From the NCBI RefSeq assembly GCF_000406165.1, contig NZ_CM001977.1, forward strand, positions 1,517,437 through 1,581,436: a stretch of 64,000 nucleotides of DNA, read 5' to 3'. The stretch's first letter is position 1, and every line of letters begins with the position of its first letter. Position numbers and translations under genes: made by a program. This stretch comes from Dickeya zeae NCPPB 2538. Its GTDB lineage: Bacteria; Pseudomonadota; Gammaproteobacteria; Enterobacterales; Enterobacteriaceae. Positions 38,624-47,776 of this stretch are shown piece after piece. The notes below the pieces were generated by a model, which was not told where the DNA came from, searched no databases, and worked only from the letters and a program-made list of their open reading frames with translations.

Positions 38624-39895
38624 TCAGGCTGACTCTGTCGCTGAGTGAGTCGCCGGTGATACCTCGCGAATCGGAAAATGGATGAGCGCCGCGCCTGTTG
38701 CTAACGCAATGTCGATGTACCAGACCCAGTCATAGTTGCCCGTTGCCTGGAAAGCCAGTCCACCGAGATAAGCGCCGAGGAAACCGCCGATCTGGTGCGC
38801 AAGCATTAGAACGCCGAAGAGCATTGCCATATTGGCTGGTCCGAACATTTTTGCGACGAGCCCGGCTGTAGGCGGTACTGTTGACAGAAAAGTCACCCCC
38901 ATCACCGCTGAAAACAGAAGCATGATAATCGGTGTTTTGGGGACCAGCAGGAATGCCAGAACGGCCAGGCCTCTGGTCGCATACAGCAATGAAAGCAACG
39001 ACTTCATGCGCCAGCGCCCCACGGCCCAGCCCATGGTGAGACTGCCTATGATATTGAACAGGCCAATCAGCGCCAGTGACCAGCCTGCAATCGCTGGAGG
39101 CATACCGCAACTCTCGACCATGCCGGGTAGATGCGTAGCAAGGAATGCGACATGGAACCCACAGACCAGAAAGCCTGCCGCGAGGAAGCAATAGCTCGGT
39201 GTTGCCAGCGCGTGGGCCAGAGCATGACGTGCTGTAGGCATCGCTGAGTCTGATGCGATTGCAGAGGTTGTTGCTATTGCGTTGGCGTTACCTTTGAGCA
39301 CCCATGCGGCAGGGAGTGCCAATAGCACCAGGACACCCAGCCACTGCATGGATTGCGCCCAACCCAAGGATGTTGTCAAGCCGATTGCGATGGGAGCCAT
39401 GGCTAATTGCCCGAGAGAACCACCAGCATTGACAATACCTGTAGCCAATCCTCGTTTGTGCGTTGGCACCAGCCTTGCGCTTGCTGCCATCAGAACGGAA
39501 GGACCTGCCATGCCAGCCCCTCCGGCGGCCAATACACCAAGGCTGATAATCAGGCCGAGGGTAGAGTGCATGAACGGTGTCACTGTCGTACCGATAGCAA
39601 TCAATATCACGCCAATGACAATCACACGCCCTGCGCCAATGCGGTCTGCAATGGCACCCGCGAAAGGTTGCGTTATTCCCCACCATAGTTGTCCGAAAGC
39701 GAAGGCCAGGCTGATGTCCGTGATCCCTAAGCCTGTGGCCGCGTTCAATGATGACAGGTATAGCCCCATCGTATTGCGCACACCCATGGTGAATGCAAAC
39801 GCACCGGCTGCAGCCAGCAATACCGCCCAGATCGGGTAGTGGGGCGGTCTGATCGGTGCTTGTGCTAACGTGGATGAGGGAAGCTCATTTTTCAT
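38624..39895 (-). CDS. Major facilitator superfamily transporter
   Basis: A 423-residue protein with about twelve transmembrane helices, resembling the oxalate/formate antiporter-like MFS group: FTMGVRNTMGLYLSSL near TM1, and AGAIADRIGAGRVIVIGVIL for the loop 2-3 motif. ATG 39895 is preferred, with GGAAGA upstream; the frame is open to 39970. It is convergent with the preceding SDR operon, and the next gene on its strand is the aldo/keto reductase. The substrate is unknown. Confidence 0.88.
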   Translation of the reverse strand: MKNELPSSTLAQAPIRPPHYPIWAVLLAAAGAFAFTMGVRNTMGLYLSSLNAATGLGITDISLAFAFGQLWWGITQPFAGAIADRIGAGRVIVIGVILIAIGTTVTPFMHSTLGLIISLGVLAAGGAGMAGPSVLMAASARLVPTHKRGLATGIVNAGGSLGQLAMAPIAIGLTTSLGWAQSMQWLGVLVLLALPAAWVLKGNANAIATTSAIASDSAMPTARHALAHALATPSYCFLAAGFLVCGFHVAFLATHLPGMVESCGMPPAIAGWSLALIGLFNIIGSLTMGWAVGRWRMKSLLSLLYATRGLAVLAFLLVPKTPIIMLLFSAVMGVTFLSTVPPTAGLVAKMFGPANMAMLFGVLMLAHQIGGFLGAYLGGLAFQATGNYDWVWYIDIALATGAALIHFPIREVSPATHSATESA

Positions 39896-40060
39896 GTACA
39901 TCTTCCGAATGATCTTTTGCGGCCGTGGCAATGTCATGGCGAAAGCTACCGTGACGTGAAGACGTCGCATGCATGGATAACCACGCAGAATCGCGTGGTT
40001 ATACGTTGATGCGCTCTTTGGGGGGGCCTATTGGTTCTTGCCCCATCGGTTTCGCTCAGC

Positions 40061-41065
40061 TTAAGCGACGACCCGAGTGAGGCTGGTGGCCCAAGGAATC
40101 GGGGACCTCGCCGGTGCTGAGGAGGCGATGTTGCTCACGGTGTCGAGGCGATGGAGTTGTTCGTCTGATAGGGCTAGTGTCAGCGCCCCAAGGTTATCGC
40201 TGAGTTGGGCCTGTGAACGTGGACCGATGATCGGTACGGCACCATGCGTACCCGCCCAGGCGATGGCGACTTGACTGGCACTCACACCGTGTTCATTGGC
40301 AATAGCCAATACCGTGTCGAGAATCTGTGTCCGATGTGTGGAGTTTTCCGGCTGGAATGCTCGTCCACCAAAACCTTCAGCGCGTCCTTTTTCGCCTTGT
40401 CGGTACTTGCCCGTTAACATGCCGCCCCCCAGCGGCGACCAGGTCACGATGCCAAGACCCAGTGCGAGCGAAGCAGGAAAGAGGTCTGCCTCTGGCTCGC
40501 GGTGGACCAGGCTGTGTTCAAACTGTGCCGCTGCGATGGGGACTGCGCGGGTCAATTCCGCCAGCGTGACCGCACGGGCAAGACGCCAGGCCGAGAAATT
40601 CGACAGGCCAGCATAGAGAATCTTGCCTGCGCGCGCGAGGTCCTCAAAACCACGGATGAGTTCGTCGATGGGGGTGATGTCATCAGGACGATGCGCCCAG
40701 TAGATGTCGATCCGGTCAGTCTTGAGACGTTTGAGGCTCGCCTCTACGGAGGCGACCAGTGCCTTGCGGCTATTGCCTGTCACCAACCGGTTTGCATTCG
40801 GCATGGCACCGTCGGTGAACTTGGTCGCGAGAACGAAATCCTCACGCCGTCCTTTCAGAAGCGAGCCGAGAAGTTCTTCGGACTGGCCGAACTGATAGAT
40901 GTCCGCCGTATCGATAAAGTTGCCGCCAGCCTCGGCATAAGCGTTGAAGATGGCCTCTGCGGCTTCAGGGTCAGCGCCATGTCCCCAGCCGGTGCCGAAG
41001 TTACCCGTACCCAAAGCGACCTGAGAGACGCGAAGACCGGTCTTACCAAAAGCGGTGTATTTCAT
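40061..41065 (-). CDS. Aldo/keto reductase
   Basis: A 334-residue TIM-barrel reductase with the AKR signatures FIDTADIYQFGQSEELLGSL (Asp and Tyr of the active site), ATKF (Lys) and YWAHRPDD (His). It probably reduces aldehydes or ketones with NADPH in the cytosol. It lies 57 bases downstream of the TetR gene on the same strand and is likely co-transcribed with it. Confidence 0.92.
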   Translation of the reverse strand: MKYTAFGKTGLRVSQVALGTGNFGTGWGHGADPEAAEAIFNAYAEAGGNFIDTADIYQFGQSEELLGSLLKGRREDFVLATKFTDGAMPNANRLVTGNSRKALVASVEASLKRLKTDRIDIYWAHRPDDITPIDELIRGFEDLARAGKILYAGLSNFSAWRLARAVTLAELTRAVPIAAAQFEHSLVHREPEADLFPASLALGLGIVTWSPLGGGMLTGKYRQGEKGRAEGFGGRAFQPENSTHRTQILDTVLAIANEHGVSASQVAIAWAGTHGAVPIIGPRSQAQLSDNLGALTLALSDEQLHRLDTVSNIASSAPARSPIPWATSLTRVVA

Positions 41066-41122
41066 GTGCTGCTCCGTTGATAAAAATGCAGGTCGGATAG
41101 ATGTTGACGGCTGTAACAGCCA

Positions 41123-41731
41123 TCAACCGTTGTGTTCGTTCGCTGACGCATCCTCAGGATCTGCCGTGTTCAGTGACGCGAGGATCTTGTCGCGGCAAAC
41201 CATCAAGATTTCATCAGCCAGTGGTGAGTCGTCTGGACAGGCGCGCGACATGACGATGGCACCAAGGGCATGCGCCAGTATGTCAAGGTAGTGGGATCGC
41301 ACAGCGTTAGCGTCTGGTGCGTCAGGCATCGTGTTGGCTTGACTCAGTGCGGCCAGCACATTCTCGATACCGGCGGCAAATGCCGCCCGAACGGCTTGCG
41401 GTTGGCGTGCGGCATCCCCACTTAGCGCCGCTATCGTGCAGCCTGTTGAACGGGCGTCGCGATGCTCACGTGAGAGATAACCCCGTACGAGCGCCGATAT
41501 GTCCGAGCCAGCCGACAGTTCTGCGGTCTGAGCCAGGCCGCACGCGGCCGATTCCACCATCAGATCAGCCTTAGAGCGGAAATGTTTGTAGAAGCCGCCG
41601 TGGGTGAAGCCTGCCTCCGCCATGAGATCGGCCACACCAATCCCATCGTAACCGCGCTCCCGAAACAGGGTTGATGCCGTTTCAACAATGTGTGCCCGGT
41701 TTGCCTGCGCTTGTGCTTTGGTGACCTTCAT
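41123..41731 (-). CDS. TetR-family transcriptional repressor
   Basis: A 202-residue regulator with helix-turn-helix DGIGVADLMAEAGFTHGGFY, then KHFRSKADLMVESA, of the AcrR/NemR-like branch. It is divergent from the SDR gene at 41945. Two near-identical 16-bp sites lie between them, so it probably represses both the TetR-AKR transcript and the SDR-MDR genes on the other side (inference). Confidence 0.92.
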   Translation of the reverse strand: MKVTKAQAQANRAHIVETASTLFRERGYDGIGVADLMAEAGFTHGGFYKHFRSKADLMVESAACGLAQTAELSAGSDISALVRGYLSREHRDARSTGCTIAALSGDAARQPQAVRAAFAAGIENVLAALSQANTMPDAPDANAVRSHYLDILAHALGAIVMSRACPDDSPLADEILMVCRDKILASLNTADPEDASANEHNG

Positions 41732-41781
41732 ATCCGTTCCATTGTGAGTTCATGCTTTAAGGAATAGCTTCACTATACATT

Positions 41782-41830
41782 GATTATGACCGTAATCAAA
41801 ATATTGACAGTTTAGATTATGATTGTCATC
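41782..41830. promoter_or_regulatory. Twin operator between TetR and SDR genes
   Basis: GATTATGACCGTAATC (41782-41797) and GATTATGATTGTCATC (41815-41830) agree at 13 of 16 positions and start 33 bp apart, close to three helical turns. They lie in the divergent promoter region, consistent with two TetR-type dimers on one DNA face. Confidence 0.6.
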
Positions 41831-41944
41831 ATTGAATTCGCTTACAACACCAGGAACTGAAATGACACGACCGAGAAAATGTTTTTCGGCCTGTGCGGCG
41901 GCTGAACGCGCCAACTCACATCACTCATTCAAAGGAATAAAATA

Positions 41945-42730
41945 ATGACCAAACCTGCAACAGTCCTCATCACGGGGGCTTCCAGTGGCATCGGTGCCAC
42001 CTATGCCGCGCGTTTTGCCCGTCGTGGTCACGATCTCGTACTTGTCGCCCGCGACGAAACGCGGCTGAACACATTGGCTGCACGTCTGAAAGAGGAGTTC
42101 GATATCGCCGTTGAGGTATTGCAGGCTGATCTGACGCAGTCTGCCGATCTTGCCGCCCTCGAAGCCCGTCTGCGTGATGACAGCCGCATCAGCATTCTGA
42201 TCAACAACGCGGGGATGGCTCAGACGGGTAGCTTTGTGCAGCAGACAGCGGTGAGTATCGAAAACCTGATTGCACTCAACACCACGGCACTAACACGGCT
42301 CGCCGCTGCGGTTGCCCCGCGATTCGTACAGTCTGGCAGTGGCACCATTGTCAATATTGGTTCGGTCGTCGGCTTTGCTCCCGAGTTAGGTGCTTCAATT
42401 TACGGTGCCACCAAAGCCTTCGTACTCTTTCTGTCACAGGGCTTGCATTTGGAGCTTTCACCTCATGGTGTCTATGTGCAAGCCGTGTTACCTGCAGCGA
42501 CCCGCACGGAAATCTGGGAGCGTGCCGGTATTGACATCAATACGCTGCCTGAAGTGATGGAAGTGGATGAGCTTGTCGATGCAGCGCTGGTGGGTTTCGA
42601 TCGCCGTGAGTTGGTCACTATTCCACCGCTTCATGTCGCTGAACGTTGGGATTCGTTGGATGCGGCGCGCCAAAGTTTAATGTCGGATCTCCGACAGGCG
42701 CATGCAGCGGAACGCTATCGTCCCCAATAA
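41945..42730 (+). CDS. Short-chain dehydrogenase/reductase (DltE-like)
   Basis: A 261-residue SDR: LITGASSGIGATYAARFARR, NNAGMAQTG, and SIYGATKAFVLFLSQGL with the YxxxK pair. AAAGGAATAAA precedes the ATG. The sequence is like the DltE/YqjQ-type SDRs. It is the first gene of a + strand set (two SDRs, two MDR reductases) divergent from a TetR. Confidence 0.9.
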   Translation: MTKPATVLITGASSGIGATYAARFARRGHDLVLVARDETRLNTLAARLKEEFDIAVEVLQADLTQSADLAALEARLRDDSRISILINNAGMAQTGSFVQQTAVSIENLIALNTTALTRLAAAVAPRFVQSGSGTIVNIGSVVGFAPELGASIYGATKAFVLFLSQGLHLELSPHGVYVQAVLPAATRTEIWERAGIDINTLPEVMEVDELVDAALVGFDRRELVTIPPLHVAERWDSLDAARQSLMSDLRQAHAAERYRPQ

Positions 42731-42838
42731 GTATCGAAAGCAGCGCATTTACTAGCCCCACACGTCTGTTGCGTCGCGCGGCACACTCCGCCACCCAGAG
42801 GTCGGACAGCAATTTGTAAGAATGATTAGGAGCATTGA

Positions 42839-43651
42839 ATGAAAAGAGAGAGACGCGTAGCCCTCGTTACCGGGGCCTCATCGGGTATCGGGAGAGCCAC
42901 TGCCGACAAGCTTGTAACGGCTGGCTATCGGGTCTATGGCACGAGCAGGCAGGGCGCTCAGGCCGGTCTGCGCACGTTTTCTCTGCTGGCGATGGATGTG
43001 ACGGACGATGAATCTGTCGCCGCCGCCGTCGATGAACTGCTGCGCCTGGAAGGACGCATCGATCTGCTGGTCAATAATGCGGGCTTCGGCCTTAGCCCTG
43101 CGGCAGCGGAAGAGAGCTCTATTGCACAGGTACGTGCGCTGTTTGACACCAACGTACTTGGCGTCGTCAGGGTGACCAATGCCGTTTTACCCACCATGCG
43201 AAAGCAAGGCAGTGGTCGCATCTTGAATGTCGGGTCGGGGTTGGGGATTATTCCGGCACCTTACAACGCGCATTACTCGGCGACTAAGCATGCAATTGAA
43301 GGGTATTCCGAATCTCTTGACCATGAAGTGCGCGAGTTTGGGGTACGCGTTGCGGTTATCCAACCGGGCGTCACACGAACGTCATTTGACTCAAGCGCTA
43401 CCCCATCCGATAAGCCTCTTTCTGCCTATGATTGGAGCCGCCAGAAATACCTTGTCGCCTACGAGAGCGCCATGTCCGTAGCGGATAGCGCTGATAGCGT
43501 GGCCGAAACTATCGTGTTGGCAGCAAACGATAAAACACCTCGTCTGCGTTACCCCTCGGGCAAGGTAGCACGTCAGGGGGCTTTCGCCCGGCGATTTCTT
43601 CCGCGTGGTTTCTTCGACAAGATGCTGCACAAGCAATTTGGTCTGGGTTAA
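42839..43651 (+). CDS. Short-chain dehydrogenase/reductase
   Basis: A 270-residue classical SDR with VTGASSGIGRATADKLV, NNAGFGLSP and YSATKHAIEGYSESL. It is similar in layout to the SDR at 35368-36174: both share HEVR-x-FG, a VxxxRTxxD-type block, and a basic C-terminus ending KxFGLx. The two may be paralogues within the window. It follows the first SDR by 108 bases. Confidence 0.9.
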   Translation: MKRERRVALVTGASSGIGRATADKLVTAGYRVYGTSRQGAQAGLRTFSLLAMDVTDDESVAAAVDELLRLEGRIDLLVNNAGFGLSPAAAEESSIAQVRALFDTNVLGVVRVTNAVLPTMRKQGSGRILNVGSGLGIIPAPYNAHYSATKHAIEGYSESLDHEVREFGVRVAVIQPGVTRTSFDSSATPSDKPLSAYDWSRQKYLVAYESAMSVADSADSVAETIVLAANDKTPRLRYPSGKVARQGAFARRFLPRGFFDKMLHKQFGLG

Positions 43652-43827
43652 CTCATGCCAATCGATGGGCCACGCTATGAATACATCTAGTCGGTGACGT
43701 CGCACCGTCCGGCATGATGTCGAGGGCAGTGCAGGGGCCTCTTGCCTGTACGATAAATTGAGTATCCAGAGCCCTTTTTCCCTCAATATGCTGACTTATC
43801 TACGAAATTTATCACCACGGAGTAAAA

Positions 43828-44820
43828 ATGAGCATAACTTTTAACGCGCTGTTGACCACCAAGACCGGCGGCGAAATTTCAACAACGCTCGTCGATTTTG
43901 ATGCAGCCGACCTCATGCCGGGTGACGTCAGTGTCGCTATCGACTATTCAACGGTGAACTACAAGGATGCAATGGCCATCAGCGGTCAAGCGCCGATAAT
44001 CCATCAGTTTCCATTGATTCCTGGCATTGACTTTTCAGGGGTCGTCGAGTCCTCGTCGCACCCAGGGTTCAACGTTGGTGATCGTGTTGTCGCCAACGGT
44101 TGGGGCCTGAGCCAGACCCACCATGGTGGCCTGGCGCAGAAGGCGCGCGTCAAGGGTGACTGGCTGGTCAAATTGCCCGATGTTTTTTCGACGCGAGATG
44201 CCATGGCTATCGGCACGGCTGGATACACCGCGATGCTGTCCGTACTCGCGTTGGAGCATGCGGGCGTGACGCCGGACAAGGGGGACGTGTTGGTGACAGG
44301 CGCTGGTGGCGGCGCGGGTTCGGTGGCTGTCATCCTGTTGTCCAAACTGGGGTATCGGGTTGTGGCCTCGACCGGGCGTTTGGAGGAAGCCGGATACTTA
44401 CGCGAATTAGGCGCTGCCGAGGTCATTGAGCGTCGCACGCTGTCCGAACCTGGCGCACCAATCGGTAAAGAGCGTTGGGCCGGTGCGATCGACTCCGTGG
44501 GGAGTCACACGCTCGCCAATGTGCTGGCGCAAACGCGTTATCGCGGCGCAGTGGCGGCTTTCGGGCTTGCACAGGGGGCTGATCTGCCTGGTTCTGTGCT
44601 GCCGTTTATTCTACGCAATGTGACTCTGGCTGGTATCGATTCAGTTAATGCGCCGCAGGACGTACGGTTGCAGGCATGGGAACGTCTGGCGACTGATCTG
44701 GATCTGGGTAAACTTGCACATGCCACGCAGGTCATCGGGTTGACCGATGTGGTGGATCTTGTTGGGCCTATGCTTCACGGGCAGGTGCGTGGTCGCACCG
44801 TCGTGGACGTCAATGTCTGA
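43828..44820 (+). CDS. AcuI/YhdH-family acryloyl-CoA reductase-like MDR enzyme
   Basis: A 330-residue medium-chain reductase clearly of the AcuI/YhdH group: VNYKDAMAISG, FPLIPGIDFSGVV, RVKGDWLVKLPD, IGTAGYTAMLSV and LPFILRNVTLAGIDSVN all match that family. AcuI reduces acryloyl-CoA to propanoyl-CoA with NADPH. Here the context is a detoxification-like set rather than propanoate metabolism, so the natural substrate may be another reactive enone. TCACCACGGAG precedes the ATG. Confidence 0.9.
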   Translation: MSITFNALLTTKTGGEISTTLVDFDAADLMPGDVSVAIDYSTVNYKDAMAISGQAPIIHQFPLIPGIDFSGVVESSSHPGFNVGDRVVANGWGLSQTHHGGLAQKARVKGDWLVKLPDVFSTRDAMAIGTAGYTAMLSVLALEHAGVTPDKGDVLVTGAGGGAGSVAVILLSKLGYRVVASTGRLEEAGYLRELGAAEVIERRTLSEPGAPIGKERWAGAIDSVGSHTLANVLAQTRYRGAVAAFGLAQGADLPGSVLPFILRNVTLAGIDSVNAPQDVRLQAWERLATDLDLGKLAHATQVIGLTDVVDLVGPMLHGQVRGRTVVDVNV

Positions 44821-45008
44821 TGGGATAGCCTAAAGATTCAAGGGGGGGAGTGTTCGGTCGCCGTCGGTACGGACCACGATCATCAGACGCCCCTTGAACA
44901 ACAAAGCCATTCTCTCATCCTGAGCATCTCCAACCCTGAGCATGGGGTGGATTTCTTTCGAACCTCTGCCACATCGCATCAATTAATCAACACAGGAATT
45001 CGAATCAC

Positions 45009-46010
45009 ATGAAAGCACTCACATTCAAACGCTATGGCAAATCGCCCGAGATTGGATTCGCCGAGGTTCCCTATCCCACGCTAAAGCCTGACGAATTGCT
45101 CGTTGAGGTTTACGCGGTGGGGTTGAATCCGATCGACAACATGATTCCAACAGGCATGTTCAAACCTATCCTTAAGTTCCCACTCCCGGCCACGATGGGA
45201 AGCGATTTGGCCGGAGTGGTGAAAGAGGTAGGTAGCCGCGTGACCCGTTTCAAACCGGGTGATGCTATTTTTGCCAGCCTGTTCGATCTCGGTTTGGGAT
45301 CACTCGCCGAATTCGCTGTCGTGCCAGAGAATGTTGCCGCACTAAAGCCGACCAATCTGAACTTCGTGCAAGCAGCCTCGATTCCAATGGTCGGGTTGAC
45401 CTCCTGGCAAGCCCTAAAAGAGCGGGCGAACGTTCGGAAAGGGCAAAAAGTATTCATCCCTGCCGGGGCTGGCGGTATCGGCACTTTCGCAATCCAGTTG
45501 GCAAAACACATGGGTGCAAAAGTCGCAACGACGACCAGCACAGGCAATGTTCAATGGGTCAGCAGCCTGGGTGCGGATGAGGTGATTGACTATAAGACGC
45601 AGGCGTTCGATAACGTGCTGCATGGTTATGACATGGTGCTGGGTACTCTCAGGGGAGATGAGATCAAAAAATCCATCGACATCCTTAAACCGGGAGGCAA
45701 GATTATTTCTCTGGTCGGGCCGCTGGATGCTGCGTTTGCCAGCTCTCGCCGACTGAACGTCGTTCTAAAGTTCCTCTTCAGCTTGATGAGCCGCAAGATC
45801 ATGCGTCTTGCGGATAAACGCGATATCACCTACTCATTTCTGTTCGTGCGTTCTGATGGGCGTCAATTATCTGAAATTGGCGACTTACTTCAGTCTGAAC
45901 AGATTCATCCCGTCATTGATAAGGTCTTTCCGTTCGACCAAGCCAAGGATGCGCTTGACTATCTTGCTCAGGGACGCGCCAAGGGCAAGGTCGTCGTTCA
46001 GCTCAAATAA
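45009..46010 (+). CDS. Zinc-independent MDR alcohol dehydrogenase/quinone reductase
   Basis: A 333-residue medium-chain reductase: MKALTFKRYGKSPEIGFAEV, GSDLAGVVKEVGSRVTRFKP, and cofactor motif GAGGIGTFAIQLAKHMGA. There are no zinc-ligand Cys clusters. It resembles NADP-dependent quinone/enone reductases of the YogA type. It is the last of the + strand reductase set; immediately beyond it the sequence changes to mobile-element relics. Confidence 0.9.
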   Translation: MKALTFKRYGKSPEIGFAEVPYPTLKPDELLVEVYAVGLNPIDNMIPTGMFKPILKFPLPATMGSDLAGVVKEVGSRVTRFKPGDAIFASLFDLGLGSLAEFAVVPENVAALKPTNLNFVQAASIPMVGLTSWQALKERANVRKGQKVFIPAGAGGIGTFAIQLAKHMGAKVATTTSTGNVQWVSSLGADEVIDYKTQAFDNVLHGYDMVLGTLRGDEIKKSIDILKPGGKIISLVGPLDAAFASSRRLNVVLKFLFSLMSRKIMRLADKRDITYSFLFVRSDGRQLSEIGDLLQSEQIHPVIDKVFPFDQAKDALDYLAQGRAKGKVVVQLK

Positions 46011-46096
46011 GTGTTTCAATCAGGGCCTAATCTGATAAAGGTCCTCTCTCTGAGTCGTGTTACTCCATGATAGAGGCATTCTTACTGAGCACGACG

Positions 46097-46273
46097 TTGA
46101 TCGCCGAGCTGGGAAGTGCATTCCTGATGGCGGATCTGGGGATTGCCGGAGAGGTTAAGCATGAAAGCTATATCGCTTCCTGGCTGAAAGCACTGAAGAA
46201 CGGCAAGCGCTATATTTTCAAAGCCGCCAGCACGGCATCGAAAGCGCATCGTTATCTGATGGATAAAATCTGA
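46097..46273 (+). pseudogene. C-terminal fragment of an ArdC-type antirestriction protein
   Basis: The last 58 codons are nearly identical to the end of the intact ArdC gene at 55986-56930 (shared AELGSAFLMADLGI, then HESYIASWLKALKN, then SKAHRYLMDK). The match starts abruptly at about 46097, and the zinc-binding HELVHWSG region and everything before it are missing. It marks the left edge of a decayed copy of the ArdC-ccdAB module. Confidence 0.85.
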
Positions 46274-46443
46274 AGCCGGGACAGGAAAACTGCCAGAGAA
46301 TACGGTCTTCATGGTTTTTTAACTGGTAACACAGTGAGGCTCAGGCTGAGGCGGCACGTAGCGACGCGAGTACCAACAACCTTAACCTCACAGTGGAATG
46401 AATATCTCTCTGGCTTGGAGGCGAGTCCATATTGTTTATGGGA

Positions 46444-47088
46444 CTATCGCCCGGACCGCGATATGCGTCTGTCCGATGACGGCTCCACGGCACCGATGGC
46501 CTCGATGATTTCGTACAGGTGTTCCACCACAGTCATGTCCTGGGCGGCCGTCATTGTCGCCTGCGACGGGCGAACCAGAAAGCCGTTGTGCGCAAGGCGT
46601 AGCATGGCAAGATCGTTGAAGGCGTCACCTGCGGCTAGAACGTGGCAACCCTGCTCCAGTAAGCGGGATATGTGTTCCTCCTTGCCATTTCGATCAGCCC
46701 ACGCACATCCGGTTATCCAGCCGTCCGCATCTGTCTCCAGCGAGTGGCAGAATGACTCTGGTGAGCCAAGGGCATCAAGTAATGTGCCAGCCAGTTCGTA
46801 GAAACAATCCGAGACAATGTGGACCCGGTAGCCTCGTTGTTGTGTGAGTTGTTGGAGGAATGCAACCGCATCGGGATAAGTCTGGGTTTTCGCGATCATC
46901 GCTTGCACGTCCCTCAGGCGTAGGCCGTTTTTTCGGAGATGATCGATACGCCAGCGCATCAGTGCGGGGTAGTCGGGTTCCTCCCGCGTTGTGATGGACA
47001 GTGCTTCGATACCGCTGGCTTGCGCTATCTGTGGCCACAATTCTGGAATCAGAACACCTTCGAGATCAATACAGGCAATTTTCATCAT
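46444..47088 (-). CDS. HAD-family phosphatase (ThrH-like)
   Basis: A roughly 214-residue HAD hydrolase. MKIACIDLEGVLIPELW carries the DLEGVL nucleophile motif of the ThrH group, where the second Asp of DxD is Glu. Motif II is VSDCFYELAGTLLDALG and motif III/IV is AAGDAFNDLAML. Pseudomonas ThrH acts as a phosphoserine phosphatase and phosphoserine:homoserine phosphotransferase. AGGAGGAGG precedes the start; ATG 47088 or 47085. It lies just downstream of the LysE-type exporter gene, 14 bases apart, suggesting a role in amino-acid derivative metabolism. Confidence 0.85.
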   Translation of the reverse strand: MMKIACIDLEGVLIPELWPQIAQASGIEALSITTREEPDYPALMRWRIDHLRKNGLRLRDVQAMIAKTQTYPDAVAFLQQLTQQRGYRVHIVSDCFYELAGTLLDALGSPESFCHSLETDADGWITGCAWADRNGKEEHISRLLEQGCHVLAAGDAFNDLAMLRLAHNGFLVRPSQATMTAAQDMTVVEHLYEIIEAIGAVEPSSDRRISRSGR

Positions 47089-47102
47089 ATCCTCCTCCTT
47101 CA

Positions 47103-47720
47103 TCAGGCGCTGACATTGGTAAAAGCCAGAGATGTACCGAGCACGATCAGGGCAACGCCAATGAACTTGTCGACAGTAAGCTGGTGTTCGAGCAAACGAC
47201 GGCGCATGGCTGGGGATGCGAAGAACAGCGCAACGATGCTGAACCAGATCCAGTGAGATACCGACATGAACAGGCCGTAGGCGAAGTTGTGGCTCATCGG
47301 ACTGTCCGCATGGACAACCTGGGTATAGGTCGCGACAACGAAAAGCATTGTTTTTGGATTGAGTGCGTTGGTCAGGAAGCCCATGCGGAAAGCCGCCAAT
47401 GTAGATGGCGCAGAGCTGGAGGCCTCTCCCAGTTTGAGCACTGCTTTGTTGGTCAGCGATTTGTACCCGAGGTAGATCAGGTAAGAGGCACCCAGGACCT
47501 TCATTGCCATGAACAGCAGGGGCGAGTTGACGATGACTACGGCGATACCCAGTACCGTATACATCACATGGATCTGTACGCCGCAGGCAATACCAAACGC
47601 AGAAATTAGGCCGGTACGTGCTCCGAAGGCATAACTGTTTCGGGTGACCATCGCGAAATCGGGGCCTGGACTGATAACGGCCAGAATTGTGATGGTGGCT
47701 ACTGCAATCAGTTCGTTCAT
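47103..47720 (-). CDS. LysE/RhtB-family amino-acid exporter
   Basis: A 205-residue membrane protein with six hydrophobic segments. The family signature is in the N-terminus (ATITILAVISPGPDFAMVTR, NSYAFGARTGLISAFGIACG), followed by SYLIYLGYKSL. RhtB-type proteins export homoserine, threonine or related amino acids. ATG 47720 is taken because the signature begins there. It lies 56 bases downstream of the 2-oxoglutarate oxygenase gene and probably exports the hydroxylated product (inference). Confidence 0.9.
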   Translation of the reverse strand: MNELIAVATITILAVISPGPDFAMVTRNSYAFGARTGLISAFGIACGVQIHVMYTVLGIAVVIVNSPLLFMAMKVLGASYLIYLGYKSLTNKAVLKLGEASSSAPSTLAAFRMGFLTNALNPKTMLFVVATYTQVVHADSPMSHNFAYGLFMSVSHWIWFSIVALFFASPAMRRRLLEHQLTVDKFIGVALIVLGTSLAFTNVSA

Positions 47721-47776
47721 CGTTTTAAAACTCCATTGGAATGCTGTGGAACGATCTGGCCGCTCCACAGACGGTG

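Noticed and set aside
46067..46273. A short + strand open frame taken as a gene of its own
   Set aside because: All but its first ~10 codons match the C-terminus of the intact ArdC at 55986-56930, and the apparent start lies in unrelated sequence; it is a truncated remnant.
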